Assembly: GCA_012841565.1 (NCBI GenBank)
Contig: DUUM01000148.1
Coordinates: 1 to 54,582, forward strand
Direction of reading: 5' to 3'
Length of the DNA: 54,582 bases
Source of the DNA: Candidatus Epulonipiscium sp.
Lineage (GTDB): Bacteria; Bacillota_A; Clostridia; Lachnospirales; Cellulosilyticaceae
In this document: piece by piece, positions 1-7,868 of the stretch
How the letters are laid out: the number at the start of each line of letters is the position of its first letter
Numbering within the stretch: the stretch's first letter is position 1
Program-made: the position numbers and the translations under genes
The notes under the pieces: generated by a model
Databases searched by the model: none
Told to the model about the DNA's origin: nothing
The model's input: only the letters and a program-made list of their open reading frames with translations

Positions 1-123
1 AACGGCGATGGATGTGGCCTTAATTTTGACCTTGGCAATATTTTCGGATGCGGCAATAACACGATGTTAATCGTTGCTTTAGCAGCTATATTTTTATTAA
101 ATCAAGGGAAAATGGCTTGCTAA
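1..123 (+). CDS. 3' end of a small Asn/Gly-rich hydrophobic protein (partial)
   Basis: An open frame enters from the left edge and stops at TAA 121-123; the start lies outside the window. The 40 visible residues are rich in Gly, Asn and Cys (two FGCGNN/GDGCG-like patches), followed by a hydrophobic stretch (LIVALAAIFLL) and a short polar tail. The arrangement of Asn-Asn followed by a hydrophobic segment is shared with the protein at 323-526, so the two are probably tandem paralogues. Function is not recognised; small proteins of this look occur among sporulation-associated or membrane miniproteins, but that is inference. Confidence 0.55.
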   Translation, partial: NGDGCGLNFDLGNIFGCGNNTMLIVALAAIFLLNQGKMAC

Positions 124-166
124 TATTATATAAGTAATTAATTTTTAAAAATATATATTAAATTGA

Positions 167-217
167 TAGTTTAGAGTTCCAGTTACCTTAAATGGGTTAG
201 CTTGGAACTCTAAACTA
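167..217 (+). terminator. Strong stem-loop after the partial gene
   Basis: A perfect 15-bp inverted repeat (TAGTTTAGAGTTCCA, positions 167-181, against 203-217) with a 21-nt loop follows the partial gene by about 45 bases. The bases after it are T-rich (TTTATAGGATTTTT). It probably ends the transcript of the partial gene. Confidence 0.65.
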
Positions 218-322
218 TTTATAGGATTTTTGAATAATTAGTAAGGTTTTACCATTTCCACACATACACTAGAAATGTATCGTGTTTTTACTTATTTTTT
301 ATTTAATTTGAGGAGGTATAAT

Positions 323-526
323 ATGGAGGAATTAAGGTGTACTGATAACAATAACTGGATATGGATTATTGCCGCCGTTTTATTATTATCTGGAAGTTTT
401 GGGATCGGGGATAATTGTGGTACTGGAATTGGTTCTAGTGGAAACTTTTTAAGTGGTTTAAAGGGTGGGAATAATAGTTGGATCTGGATTTTAGCCTTAG
501 TATTTTTCTTTAAAGGTGGATTCTAA
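323..526 (+). CDS. Small two-repeat hydrophobic protein
   Basis: 67-residue protein of unknown function. The start ATG at 323 is chosen because GAGGAGG sits 6-8 bases upstream; an ATG at 275 is in frame but has no ribosome binding site. It contains two related modules: NNNWIWIIAAVLLLSG (about residues 8-23) and NNSWIWILALVFFFKGG (about 50-66), separated by a Gly/Ser/Asn-rich linker with one Cys. Each hydrophobic part could insert in or lie on a membrane. It resembles the partial gene at 1-123 in having Asn-Asn followed by a hydrophobic run. Alternative views: a bacteriocin-like peptide or a spore-surface miniprotein; neither can be shown here. Confidence 0.6.
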   Translation: MEELRCTDNNNWIWIIAAVLLLSGSFGIGDNCGTGIGSSGNFLSGLKGGNNSWIWILALVFFFKGGF

Positions 527-553
527 GAATCTCGTTTTAGACATTACCAAGTG

Positions 554-583
554 AAAGAGCAGGATTTAAAAATCCTGCTCTTT
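554..583. terminator. Bidirectional terminator
   Basis: Inverted repeat AAAGAGCAGGATTT (554-567) with its complement at 570-583, almost no loop, lying between two convergent genes. The plus strand continues GCTTTT, and the A-rich left arm gives T residues on the minus strand. Confidence 0.75.
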
Positions 584-587
584 GCTT

Positions 588-989
588 TTAGTCACTATTA
601 GATGCTTCTGACCATACAATTACTTTATATAAAACGAGAACAATAACGGCCTGGTGTATATACTCATTAGGTTCTTTTTTCTCGTTAGTGGTTCTCCCAA
701 AGAAATCTGTTATTCCGTAATGGGGTAGCATGGTTTCTATCATTTTTGAATAAGTAATCATGTTTATTACATCTTCGAACTTATCTCTGTTTTTTTCTTG
801 CATAAAGGGAATAATTGCTTGTAATAATTGCACTTCAGGAAATGGCGTTTGATCACACTCACTCCTATGTGTTTTGACTTGATCACGTATTTGACTTAAA
901 TAAGTTGTGTCTACATACCCTTGTATATAATTTGAAATCTTCTGTATATCCCGGTTTAGATCTATGTCCACGAGATTTATATTTTTCAT
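588..989 (-). CDS. Small helical protein, unknown family (copy 1)
   Basis: About 133 residues if read from the ATG at 989. GGAGG lies 15 bases upstream of that ATG, which is long; a TTG at 1034 is in frame but overlaps the ribosome binding site region and is less likely. The protein is predicted mostly helical, soluble, with no catalytic motif I recognise. Its middle part (IIPFM...RDKFEDVINMI) matches a short pattern, hydrophobic-Pro-aromatic/Met followed by Arg/Lys-x-Lys and an Ile/Met-rich helix, that is also seen in the proteins at 1127-1702, 1734-1997 and 37037-37465. It is convergent with the 323-526 gene and divergent from the 1127 gene. Confidence 0.55.
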   Translation of the reverse strand: MKNINLVDIDLNRDIQKISNYIQGYVDTTYLSQIRDQVKTHRSECDQTPFPEVQLLQAIIPFMQEKNRDKFEDVINMITYSKMIETMLPHYGITDFFGRTTNEKKEPNEYIHQAVIVLVLYKVIVWSEASNSD

Positions 990-1126
990 TTTTACACCAC
1001 TTTTCCTCCTTAACACTACTATATCTTTATTCAATTAATTATAAATAATGATTAATATCGTTCTATTTTACACGCATCTCTTCATATGTTATTAAAAGAG
1101 CAACTATTTTAGAAAGGGGCGTATAG

Positions 1127-1702
1127 GTGGATAATGATAATACAATGTCTAATATGATAAATTTAGCTAAACTTTTTGCACCACCTACTACTTCTAATAG
1201 GAAATCTACGCCTGATGGTAAGTCATGGCCCATGTTTCCTATAGATGCTGAAATTCATACAGAACCTTTACGCGTTTGTAAATCTTTGATTCCTTATCTG
1301 CCCTTTGAAAAACAAAAAAGCCTTTCTATTTTTATAAAAGTCTATGAGCTTATGTCCGTTGTTAATTATTTTTCTGCTATGGATGAAGATGACCATCAAG
1401 CCGGTAATTTCAGACAAAGTGATACTTGGCAAATGGACCTACTTCATTCTGTTAAGGATAATTTAGATCCTGCTAATGCTTACTGGGTAGATATCTTATT
1501 TAAAGTGAATGATGTTAAAAACATATTAGCATCAGCCCAATTAGGGGCCCCTTACAAAGATCCCACTACTGCTTTGGCAACTTCTAATCCCACCCAACCA
1601 CTTTTTAGTCAGCCTTCTAATGAGTTTATCCAAAACATTGCTCCTATGCTAGATGATAACCAAAGGAAACTACTTGAAACCCTCTCGACCATAATGAAAT
1701 AA
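1127..1702 (+). CDS. Small helical protein with two copies of a Pro-Lys/Arg helix motif
   Basis: 191 residues, starting at GTG 1127 with GAAAGGGG 7 bases upstream. No signal peptide or membrane segment. Two places carry the same pattern: SLIPYLPFEKQKSLSIFIK near residue 53 and NIAPMLDDNQRKLLETLST near residue 169. The middle is Asp/Ala rich with a low-complexity Thr/Pro/Ser linker (residues 145-165). It is followed 31 bases later by a second small protein with the same motif, so the two are likely co-transcribed. Function unknown; a scaffold or interaction role would fit a motif-and-linker design, but this is only a guess. Confidence 0.6.
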   Translation: MDNDNTMSNMINLAKLFAPPTTSNRKSTPDGKSWPMFPIDAEIHTEPLRVCKSLIPYLPFEKQKSLSIFIKVYELMSVVNYFSAMDEDDHQAGNFRQSDTWQMDLLHSVKDNLDPANAYWVDILFKVNDVKNILASAQLGAPYKDPTTALATSNPTQPLFSQPSNEFIQNIAPMLDDNQRKLLETLSTIMK

Positions 1703-1733
1703 TAAATCCTAACAAAATAAAAGGAGTTGTCAT

Positions 1734-1997
1734 ATGGATAATATTTTCAAAAGTGATGTCTTTAGCTCTCTGGATCCTTCCTTTTTAGAAAAACTTGAAA
1801 CCACTATTAATGCTATGAATGGTAAAAGCGATATTGAGATTATTGGGACTTTTATGGCCCTTTCAAACGAAGCAAAGCAAAGAGGTATTATCATGAATCC
1901 TGAACAGCAAAAGGCGCTTATTCTGTTTTTACGAGATTCATTACCTCCAGAAAAGCGCCCAAAATTTGATTTAATTATCTCTATGATGAATAAATAA
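1734..1997 (+). CDS. Small helical protein, unknown family (copy 3)
   Basis: 87 residues from ATG 1734, preceded by AAGGAG at good distance. Its C-terminus (LRDSLPPEKRPKFDLIISMMNK, shown as: Leu-Pro-Pro-Glu-Lys-Arg then an Ile/Met-rich helix) is the same motif as at the C-terminus of the upstream 191-residue protein. The N-terminal half is an acidic helical region. It forms a two-gene unit with 1127-1702 and ends 6 bases from the convergent leuS stop codon. Function unknown. Confidence 0.6.
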   Translation: MDNIFKSDVFSSLDPSFLEKLETTINAMNGKSDIEIIGTFMALSNEAKQRGIIMNPEQQKALILFLRDSLPPEKRPKFDLIISMMNK

Positions 1998-2003
1998 CAG
2001 CCC

Positions 2004-4403
2004 TTACTTTACAACTATATTAATAATCCTACCTGGAACATATATTTCTTTTACAACTGTTTTGGATTCTATCCTACTTGCAATTGCCTCTCTGGCTGTT
2101 GCAAGTACAGAGTCCTGATCTGTATCAGGTGAAATAAAGATTGAACCCATTTTCTTACCATTGACTTGAATTGGGATTTCTATTTCATCTTCCTTCATTT
2201 TTTCCTCATCGTATGTTGGCCATGTATTCTTAAAGACACTCTCTTCATTGCCTCTTGATTGCCATAGCTCTTCACTTACATGTGGAATAAAAGGTGCTAG
2301 TAAAACAATCAGGGTATCTAAAGTAGCATTATCAATGCCACCTTCTTTTTTCTGAATATCAATCAGTTTGTTTGTATTCTCCATAAACCCACTCACAACT
2401 GTGTTGAGATGGAAGTTATCCATACGGTTTGTAATTTCATAAACCATTTTATTGCGAATACGTTCCATTTCACGGGTCCCTTTAACTGCTTTATTGCCTT
2501 TAACAAGTTTCCATAGCTTATTAATAAAGCGATGAACACCGTCAATTCCTCTATCATCCCACTCTGCATCTAATTCTGGTGGTCCTATAAATAATTCATA
2601 CATACGAAGAGAGTCACATCCGTAATTTTCAACAAGCTCATCTGGGGATACAGTGTTTCCTCTCGATTTACTCATTTTAATGCCGTCTTTTGTGATCATT
2701 CCTTGATTAAATAGGTGGGTAAATGGCTCCTGGAAATCCACTTCTCCTATATCATGTAAAAACTTAGTATAGAATCTTGAATATAATAAATGCAATACCG
2801 CATGCTCAATACCACCCACATACATATCCACTGGTAACCATTGGCTTATAGCTTCTTTGCTTGCAATTTGATTATTATTTTTAGGATCTGCATATCTGAG
2901 GAAGTACCAAGATGATCCTGCCCATTGTGGCATTGTATTGGTCTCACGTTTAGCAGGCCCGCCACATGTTGGACACGTTGTGTTAACCCAACTATCAATC
3001 CCTGCAAGTGGTGATTCTCCCGTTCCTGTTGGTTCGTAAGAGTCTACGTCTGGTAATACAACCGGTAAGTCTTCCACCGGCACTGCTACAATGCCACAGT
3101 CATCACAGTGAACCACTGGTATTGGCTCTCCCCAGTAACGTTGACGTGAAAATACCCAGTCCCGGAGTTTGTAATTAGTTGTCCTGTTGCCAATGTTTTC
3201 TTTTTCAAGGAATTCTGGAATCTGATCCTTTGCTACACTAGACCCTAAGCCGTTAAAGTCTGCTGAATTGATCATGATTCCTTCGCCTATGTAAGGCGCC
3301 TGAAGGTCTTCTATTTCTTTACCATCTTCTGCTATTACCTGAATAATAGGGAGATCAAACTTTTTAGCAAATTCAAAGTCTCTCTCATCATGTGCAGGTA
3401 CACACATAATAGCGCCTGTTCCATAATCTGCTAATACATAGTCTGCCGTCCATATTGGAACCAGTGCATTATTTAAAGGGTTAATAGCGTAACTTCCTGT
3501 AAATACACCTGTTTTCTCTTTGTCTGACATACGATCTACGGAAGATCTTGTTGATGCATCAAATGCATATTTTTCTACTTGTTCTTTTTGCTCTGGGGTT
3601 GTAATATCCCCAAGTAAACTGTGCTCTGGTGCAAGAACCATAAAGGTTGAGCCGTATAATGTGTCTGCTCTTGTGGTAAATACTTTAATGCTTTGATCTG
3701 TATCTTTAATCTTAAAGTCAATCTCTGCTCCGTAGCTTTTTCCAATCCAGTCAGCTTGCATTTTTTTAACTTTATCTGACCACTCAAGACCGTCTAAATC
3801 ATCTAAAAGTCTTTCTGCGTAAGCTGTAATCTTTAGCATCCATTGTCTTAGGTTTTTCTTTGTTACAACTGAACCACATCTATCACACTCTCCCCCAACG
3901 ACTTCTTCGTTAGCAAGACCTGTTTTACATGATGGGCACCAGTTAATTGGCATTTGTTTTTCATAGGCTAGTCCCTTTTCAAACATCTTTACAAAAATCC
4001 ATTGTGTCCATTTGTAATAGTCAGGGTCTATGGTATTAAGCTCAAGATCCCAGTCGTATACGGCACTAATTTCTTTGAGTTGACGCTTAAAGTTTGCAAT
4101 GTTTTTGGCAGTTCCTATAGATGGGTGTATCCCTTTTTTAATGGCATCATTTTCTGCCGGAAGCCCAAATGAATCCCATCCCATTGGGTGAAGGACATGG
4201 TAACCATTTAACATCTTGTAACGGCTCCATACATCACTCAGTACATAGCCTCTCCAGTGCCCTACGTGAAGGCCATCTCCTGATGGATAAGGGAACATAT
4301 CTAGGCAGTAATATGGCTTTTTGTCAGGACTTGGCTCATTAATAGGATTTTCTTCCCATAACCCACGCCATTTATTTTCTATGTCTTTATAATTATATTG
4401 CAT
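2004..4403 (-). CDS. leuS: Leucine--tRNA ligase
   Basis: Cytoplasmic class I aminoacyl-tRNA synthetase that charges tRNA-Leu with leucine. 799 residues, the usual length for bacterial LeuRS. The HIGH motif appears as HVGH in PYPSGDGLHVGH (about residues 37-48), and the KMSKS loop as KMSKSRGN near residue 575. A Cys pair region (CPSC...CDRC, about 156-176) fits the zinc-containing insertion, and the CP1 editing domain (about 220-400) contains TRADTLYGSTF and the DERDFEFA segment of the editing site. Start ATG at 4403 follows AAGGAGAGAT. Expression is controlled by the T-box leader immediately upstream, so it responds to uncharged tRNA-Leu. Confidence 0.97.
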   Translation of the reverse strand: MQYNYKDIENKWRGLWEENPINEPSPDKKPYYCLDMFPYPSGDGLHVGHWRGYVLSDVWSRYKMLNGYHVLHPMGWDSFGLPAENDAIKKGIHPSIGTAKNIANFKRQLKEISAVYDWDLELNTIDPDYYKWTQWIFVKMFEKGLAYEKQMPINWCPSCKTGLANEEVVGGECDRCGSVVTKKNLRQWMLKITAYAERLLDDLDGLEWSDKVKKMQADWIGKSYGAEIDFKIKDTDQSIKVFTTRADTLYGSTFMVLAPEHSLLGDITTPEQKEQVEKYAFDASTRSSVDRMSDKEKTGVFTGSYAINPLNNALVPIWTADYVLADYGTGAIMCVPAHDERDFEFAKKFDLPIIQVIAEDGKEIEDLQAPYIGEGIMINSADFNGLGSSVAKDQIPEFLEKENIGNRTTNYKLRDWVFSRQRYWGEPIPVVHCDDCGIVAVPVEDLPVVLPDVDSYEPTGTGESPLAGIDSWVNTTCPTCGGPAKRETNTMPQWAGSSWYFLRYADPKNNNQIASKEAISQWLPVDMYVGGIEHAVLHLLYSRFYTKFLHDIGEVDFQEPFTHLFNQGMITKDGIKMSKSRGNTVSPDELVENYGCDSLRMYELFIGPPELDAEWDDRGIDGVHRFINKLWKLVKGNKAVKGTREMERIRNKMVYEITNRMDNFHLNTVVSGFMENTNKLIDIQKKEGGIDNATLDTLIVLLAPFIPHVSEELWQSRGNEESVFKNTWPTYDEEKMKEDEIEIPIQVNGKKMGSIFISPDTDQDSVLATAREAIASRIESKTVVKEIYVPGRIINIVVK

Positions 4404-4449
4404 CTAAATCTCTCCTTAAAATAATTTATACTGATTGTGAATTGCAACA

Positions 4450-4695
4450 AAAAAAGCCTTTCGTCTTGTATAGAGACGAAAGGCTTAGCTTCGCGGTACC
4501 ACTCTAGTTCGCCCATTAAAAGACGCACTTATATCTTCTATAACGGGAAGGCCCGTCGCCACCTACTTCTAACTGTTCAGCGGGAAACTCGGCGATGAGT
4601 TCATAGCTTGCTCCCTCTTGTCTTGCACTAGCCGACAAGTCTCTGGAAAGGATTAAGGTACTACTATTTCGCGTCATAGTCTTATTTATATATTT
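4450..4695 (-). promoter_or_regulatory. T-box riboswitch (leucine) with terminator
   Basis: On the minus strand the conserved T-box sequence AGAGTGGTACCGCG is present (complement of 4491-4504), as are stem I features including a GCTAGTGCAAG apical part and the AG-containing bulge. The likely specifier sits in GAACTCATC, giving CUC (complement of 4597-4599), a leucine codon, which matches the downstream leuS. A terminator hairpin AAGCCTTTCGTC...GACGAAAGGCTT followed by seven T residues lies at about 4450-4487. Uncharged tRNA-Leu would pair with the specifier and the T-box bulge and prevent this terminator from forming. Confidence 0.93.
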
Positions 4696-4701
4696 ATATG
4701 T

Positions 4702-4730
4702 AATATAGCATATGAATTTTCAAAAATCAA
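4702..4730 (-). promoter_or_regulatory. Sigma-A type promoter for leuS
   Basis: Minus strand TTGATT (complement of 4725-4730), 17-base spacer, TATATT (complement of 4702-4707). It lies a few bases upstream of where the T-box RNA begins, as expected. Confidence 0.7.
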
Positions 4731-4772
4731 GGATTTAGTGGGAAAAGACGACAAAAATACCTTACCTTTTAG

Positions 4773-5099
4773 TTATTGGATACATACCTCCACACTATTG
4801 ATATTTTTCTTGATAGTTAATGTTAAATTTTTTAAATCTACTTCGAAATTACAAAAGCTAGAGTGTAAGTCTATATCCTTCATGATATGAATCGTTACTA
4901 ACTCACTCGCCTGGGATGTCCTAAGAAGTATTGCTCTTGATTTTGGAAATTGGACTCTAGATATATGAGGAATTTCAATATTAAAATTGATAGGATATGA
5001 TAACGTTTCTATAAAGTAGTCTATATCCTCCCCTTTTTCTATGGTTCTATATTCAAGGCCTTTACAGATAATATTATTCCTTATTATAGTATGCCCCAT
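4773..5099 (-). CDS. Hypothetical protein next to a radical SAM gene
   Basis: 108 residues. The ATG at 5099 is preceded by GAGGAGG; an upstream in-frame start at 5114 overlaps that site and is rejected. Beta-strand-rich composition, no signal peptide or membrane segment, cysteines near residues 12, 83 and 106. It lies 71 bases downstream of the radical SAM gene on the same strand, so it may share its transcript. I do not recognise the family. It could be a partner or substrate of the radical SAM protein, but nothing in the sequence proves that. Confidence 0.6.
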   Translation of the reverse strand: MGHTIIRNNIICKGLEYRTIEKGEDIDYFIETLSYPINFNIEIPHISRVQFPKSRAILLRTSQASELVTIHIMKDIDLHSSFCNFEVDLKNLTLTIKKNINSVEVCIQ

Positions 5100-5170
5100 T
5101 TTATTCCTCCTCATTCATATAACTCATTCATATGACTTATTCTTTTATAATTAGTTTTCCTTAAAGAGAT

Positions 5171-6058
5171 TTATACACCAAATTTCTTCCTATACCCACA
5201 TTTTCTACAAAGCTCTTCTACCGCTTTTCGATTTGAAAAGCCATTATAGATGTCATTGGCTCGTTTGCTTTCTATAATCTGAGTAAAGCTTGTACATTGA
5301 ATATTTCCTAGATTAATCACCCCTTCACCATCAAGGCAGCATGGCACCACTGTCCCATCAACTAATATAGCAGCTTGATCTCTCAGTCCATAGCAAAATC
5401 CTACCCCATCATCTTCCTCTTCTTTTAAATCAGGCCATTTAAATTCATGGTCTTGGTTTAGGTATACTTTATGGGCAATTTTAATGCCCTGGCCTGGAAG
5501 AATCTTTTCTTCAATTTTATAATCTAAATTAAATTCCTGTTCAATCATTGTAAGTAGCTCTTGGTTACGACCTTTTTTTAGATTGATTTCATTATTTGTT
5601 TCTAAATTCCACAGTCTTAAAGATATTAAAAGAGGCGTTTGTTTAGACGCCTCTATAAAATTAAAAATATCTTTAAAATAAGCCTTTCTTTCCTCAAAGT
5701 ATTCATTCTCATCATGATTGCCATCAAAACTGTGAAGCGAAAAGCTTATTTGCCTTAATGCAGGTTTATTAAGGATTTTATCCTTAACTTTATTGATCAA
5801 GGTTCCATTGGTTGTAATATTTACCTTGAGACCCTTTTCATAACTTATATCTAATAACCTATCTAGTTCTGGATGAAGAAGTGGCTCCCCTTTTACATGA
5901 ATATATATATAGTCTGTATGGGGTTTAATTTGGTCTAGTATGACCGAAAATTTCTCTAAATCCATAAATTCTTTTTCTCTTCTTGTCTCTGGGCAAAAAT
6001 CACAGGTTAGATTACATATGTTTCCTATTTCTATATATACCTTTTTTAATTTTTTCAT
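5171..6058 (-). CDS. Radical SAM / SPASM domain protein
   Basis: 295 residues. The CxxxCxxC motif that binds the 4Fe-4S cluster and S-adenosylmethionine is CNLTCDFC at residues 14-21, followed by GEPLLHPEL (the GGEP-like motif, about 57-65) and TTNGT. A C-terminal SPASM-type cysteine set is visible: GFCYG, VPCCLDG, and CRKCGY near the end, which would bind auxiliary clusters. Such proteins modify peptides or proteins, or act in anaerobic maturation. The substrate cannot be told from the sequence. The gene is in a minus-strand run with a small hypothetical gene downstream and a DUF975 membrane protein upstream. Confidence 0.88.
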   Translation of the reverse strand: MKKLKKVYIEIGNICNLTCDFCPETRREKEFMDLEKFSVILDQIKPHTDYIYIHVKGEPLLHPELDRLLDISYEKGLKVNITTNGTLINKVKDKILNKPALRQISFSLHSFDGNHDENEYFEERKAYFKDIFNFIEASKQTPLLISLRLWNLETNNEINLKKGRNQELLTMIEQEFNLDYKIEEKILPGQGIKIAHKVYLNQDHEFKWPDLKEEEDDGVGFCYGLRDQAAILVDGTVVPCCLDGEGVINLGNIQCTSFTQIIESKRANDIYNGFSNRKAVEELCRKCGYRKKFGV

Positions 6059-6103
6059 TTGCCTACGCTCTCATTCTATTACTACTTCTTTATTATCTCT
6101 ATT

Positions 6104-6952
6104 TTACTCTATTTCTTTGACTTGCTTTATTAAATTAAGTTCTTGGTAATCGCATAATCCTTTTTCTATTGCTTCTTGGCGAAGAACTAAGTATAATTCT
6201 GCCTCAGTTGCACGCTCATAAGGTACAACAAATATTATACCCACAATACAGCCTAGCATCCCTAAGAGATACCATCCTATAAATGAAAGTTGTAATATAT
6301 ATATTCTAAATTTATGACCTTGGGTCATTTGATTACTTAGTTGCAACGCCCTATTACTGCCAATGTTAGGATTGTCCGCCAATAGATAGGGGACTATTAT
6401 ATAAGCATATTTTTTTATGGCTGCCGGAATCCCGAATAATAAAGTAAAAAAAGTCGTTGCTATAATTTTCCAAGGCTCCATCATAGGGTATGGATTGATT
6501 ATATATGATAACAGTAGGATAAGGATCGGAATAATTGTTAATAAAGACCATAGAGCAATTATTAGATTTCTCCAAAACATAGCTTTAATAACACTGACAT
6601 ATCTACCATTTTGAAATGTATAGCCTAAATAACCTACATCAATATCGCCTTGGGCTGCTTGCATAAAATAACGACTTCCACCTACTTCTAGATGGTATCC
6701 TACGAAAACTTTTATGGCAGTACCTATGATTAAAGCCATAACCACAATAATGCCCGCTATTATTAGGATCCAAAATAGCTCATCTGGGTTATTAAAAAGA
6801 GTGTCAAAACTGTCCGCATTTGCAGCCCCACCGGCATTAAAACTACTCCCCCCCGATACCATTCCCATTACAATACTAACTAAAAAAGCTTTCCAGTATG
6901 AACCTTTTAAAACACTTTTTGCTCTTTCTTTAAGTTGTCCTCTTTCCCACAT
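6104..6952 (-). CDS. DUF975 family integral membrane protein
   Basis: 282 residues. The start MWERGQLKERAKSVLKGSYWKAFLVS is typical of DUF975 proteins (Trp at 2, then Lys/Arg-rich helix, YWKAF). About six hydrophobic segments follow, at roughly residues 20-35, 58-85, 125-150, 160-190 and 220-248. The long polar loop after the first segment is Gly/Ala/Asn rich. Function of the family is unknown; members are common in Firmicutes. The gene is 24 bases downstream of the amidase-like gene and probably co-transcribed with it. Confidence 0.8.
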   Translation of the reverse strand: MWERGQLKERAKSVLKGSYWKAFLVSIVMGMVSGGSSFNAGGAANADSFDTLFNNPDELFWILIIAGIIVVMALIIGTAIKVFVGYHLEVGGSRYFMQAAQGDIDVGYLGYTFQNGRYVSVIKAMFWRNLIIALWSLLTIIPILILLLSYIINPYPMMEPWKIIATTFFTLLFGIPAAIKKYAYIIVPYLLADNPNIGSNRALQLSNQMTQGHKFRIYILQLSFIGWYLLGMLGCIVGIIFVVPYERATEAELYLVLRQEAIEKGLCDYQELNLIKQVKEIE

Positions 6953-6976
6953 TTTAAACCCCCCTTTAAATTTTTA

Positions 6977-7609
6977 TTATATTGACTGTGTTACATACCC
7001 CATAATAGACCAAAATACTTTTATTCCCCGTTTGTGTGATAAGGGATAATTCTTCAATCTTCCTTCATCCTCTTCATCGTACCCTGAATGCTGGGAAACA
7101 AGGTAATCCATTACTTGCCCCCCTTGGACTACATAGTCCGTTACAATCATACTGTGATAAGCATTATCCTTATGGTCTATTAATTGTACAATATCTCCCC
7201 TTAAAAGCTGATCCTGATTGGTGCCAATAGCTCTTAAACCTAAATCCAAGTTCTGCCGCTTGTTTGTACCATTTTCCTCCATATAAAATTTAAGTGAATT
7301 GGCTGCTGTCCACGATGGTGTTCTTTTCGTTTCTGAGTGCCAATACCAATGGTACCTAACATCAATTCCCTCCCAGTCAAACGGAATCTCCCCCGCATAA
7401 AGACACTGAGACACATAGTTCGTACAGTCTCCACCCCATTTTTCATAATTCCCAAACTTAGGGTTTATTTCTAAGGCATATTGAAGGGCATATTTAACCG
7501 CCTTATTAACATTATACCCCTTAAAATAGAGGCCGTCTTTTATTTCTTCATTGATATTCATTTTTATCATTTCTTCTTGCATTTTATATCTGAGTGGCAC
7601 ACTTACCAT
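6977..7609 (-). CDS. Putative cysteine amidase (amidase_6-like)
   Basis: 210 residues. The GGDCTNYVSQCLYAG motif (about 59-73) carries the likely catalytic Cys, and YHSMIVTDY (about 151-159) the likely catalytic His, the signature of the amidase_6 domain found in wall- and spore-associated proteins. The Trp-rich segment between them (WYWHSE, PSWTAA) is also typical. No signal peptide is seen, unlike many secreted members. Start ATG 7609 follows GGAAGG at about 12 bases; an internal ATG at residue 17 is possible. It is the first gene of a minus-strand run with the DUF975 protein. Confidence 0.78.
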   Translation of the reverse strand: MVSVPLRYKMQEEMIKMNINEEIKDGLYFKGYNVNKAVKYALQYALEINPKFGNYEKWGGDCTNYVSQCLYAGEIPFDWEGIDVRYHWYWHSETKRTPSWTAANSLKFYMEENGTNKRQNLDLGLRAIGTNQDQLLRGDIVQLIDHKDNAYHSMIVTDYVVQGGQVMDYLVSQHSGYDEEDEGRLKNYPLSHKRGIKVFWSIMGYVTQSI

Positions 7610-7828
7610 AGTATCATCTTTCCTTCCGGAGTTGTCTTCCTACAATAATTAAAATATATGCCAAAGGGCTACTATTAAGACTTATCTATCCATTTTATAC
7701 CACTTTCCTAGAAATTTCAAACAACTTCTTCGGGTAACGCGGGGTTACTTGCGAGGGTAGGGTCCTAACGTATGATTACCACAGATTCTTGTTAACCGTC
7801 CCCAACGCCTGGCACCATCTTCAGCATC

Positions 7829-7859
7829 AAAAAAAGACCAGTAGCAATGCTCCTGGCCC
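7829..7859 (-). terminator. Terminator of the EF-G-like gene, followed by a degenerate repeat
   Basis: On the minus strand, GGCCAGGAGC pairs with GCTACTGGTC (one mismatch) and is followed by seven T residues, a clear intrinsic terminator just after the EF-G-like stop codon. Directly beyond it (about 7785-7818, read on the minus strand) is GGTGCCAGGCGTTGGGGACGG, resembling the widespread GGTGCC.../GGGGACGG... palindromic repeats of Firmicutes intergenic regions. The rest of 7610-7828 contains no gene I can support. Confidence 0.75.
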
Positions 7860-7868
7860 TTCACAAAT

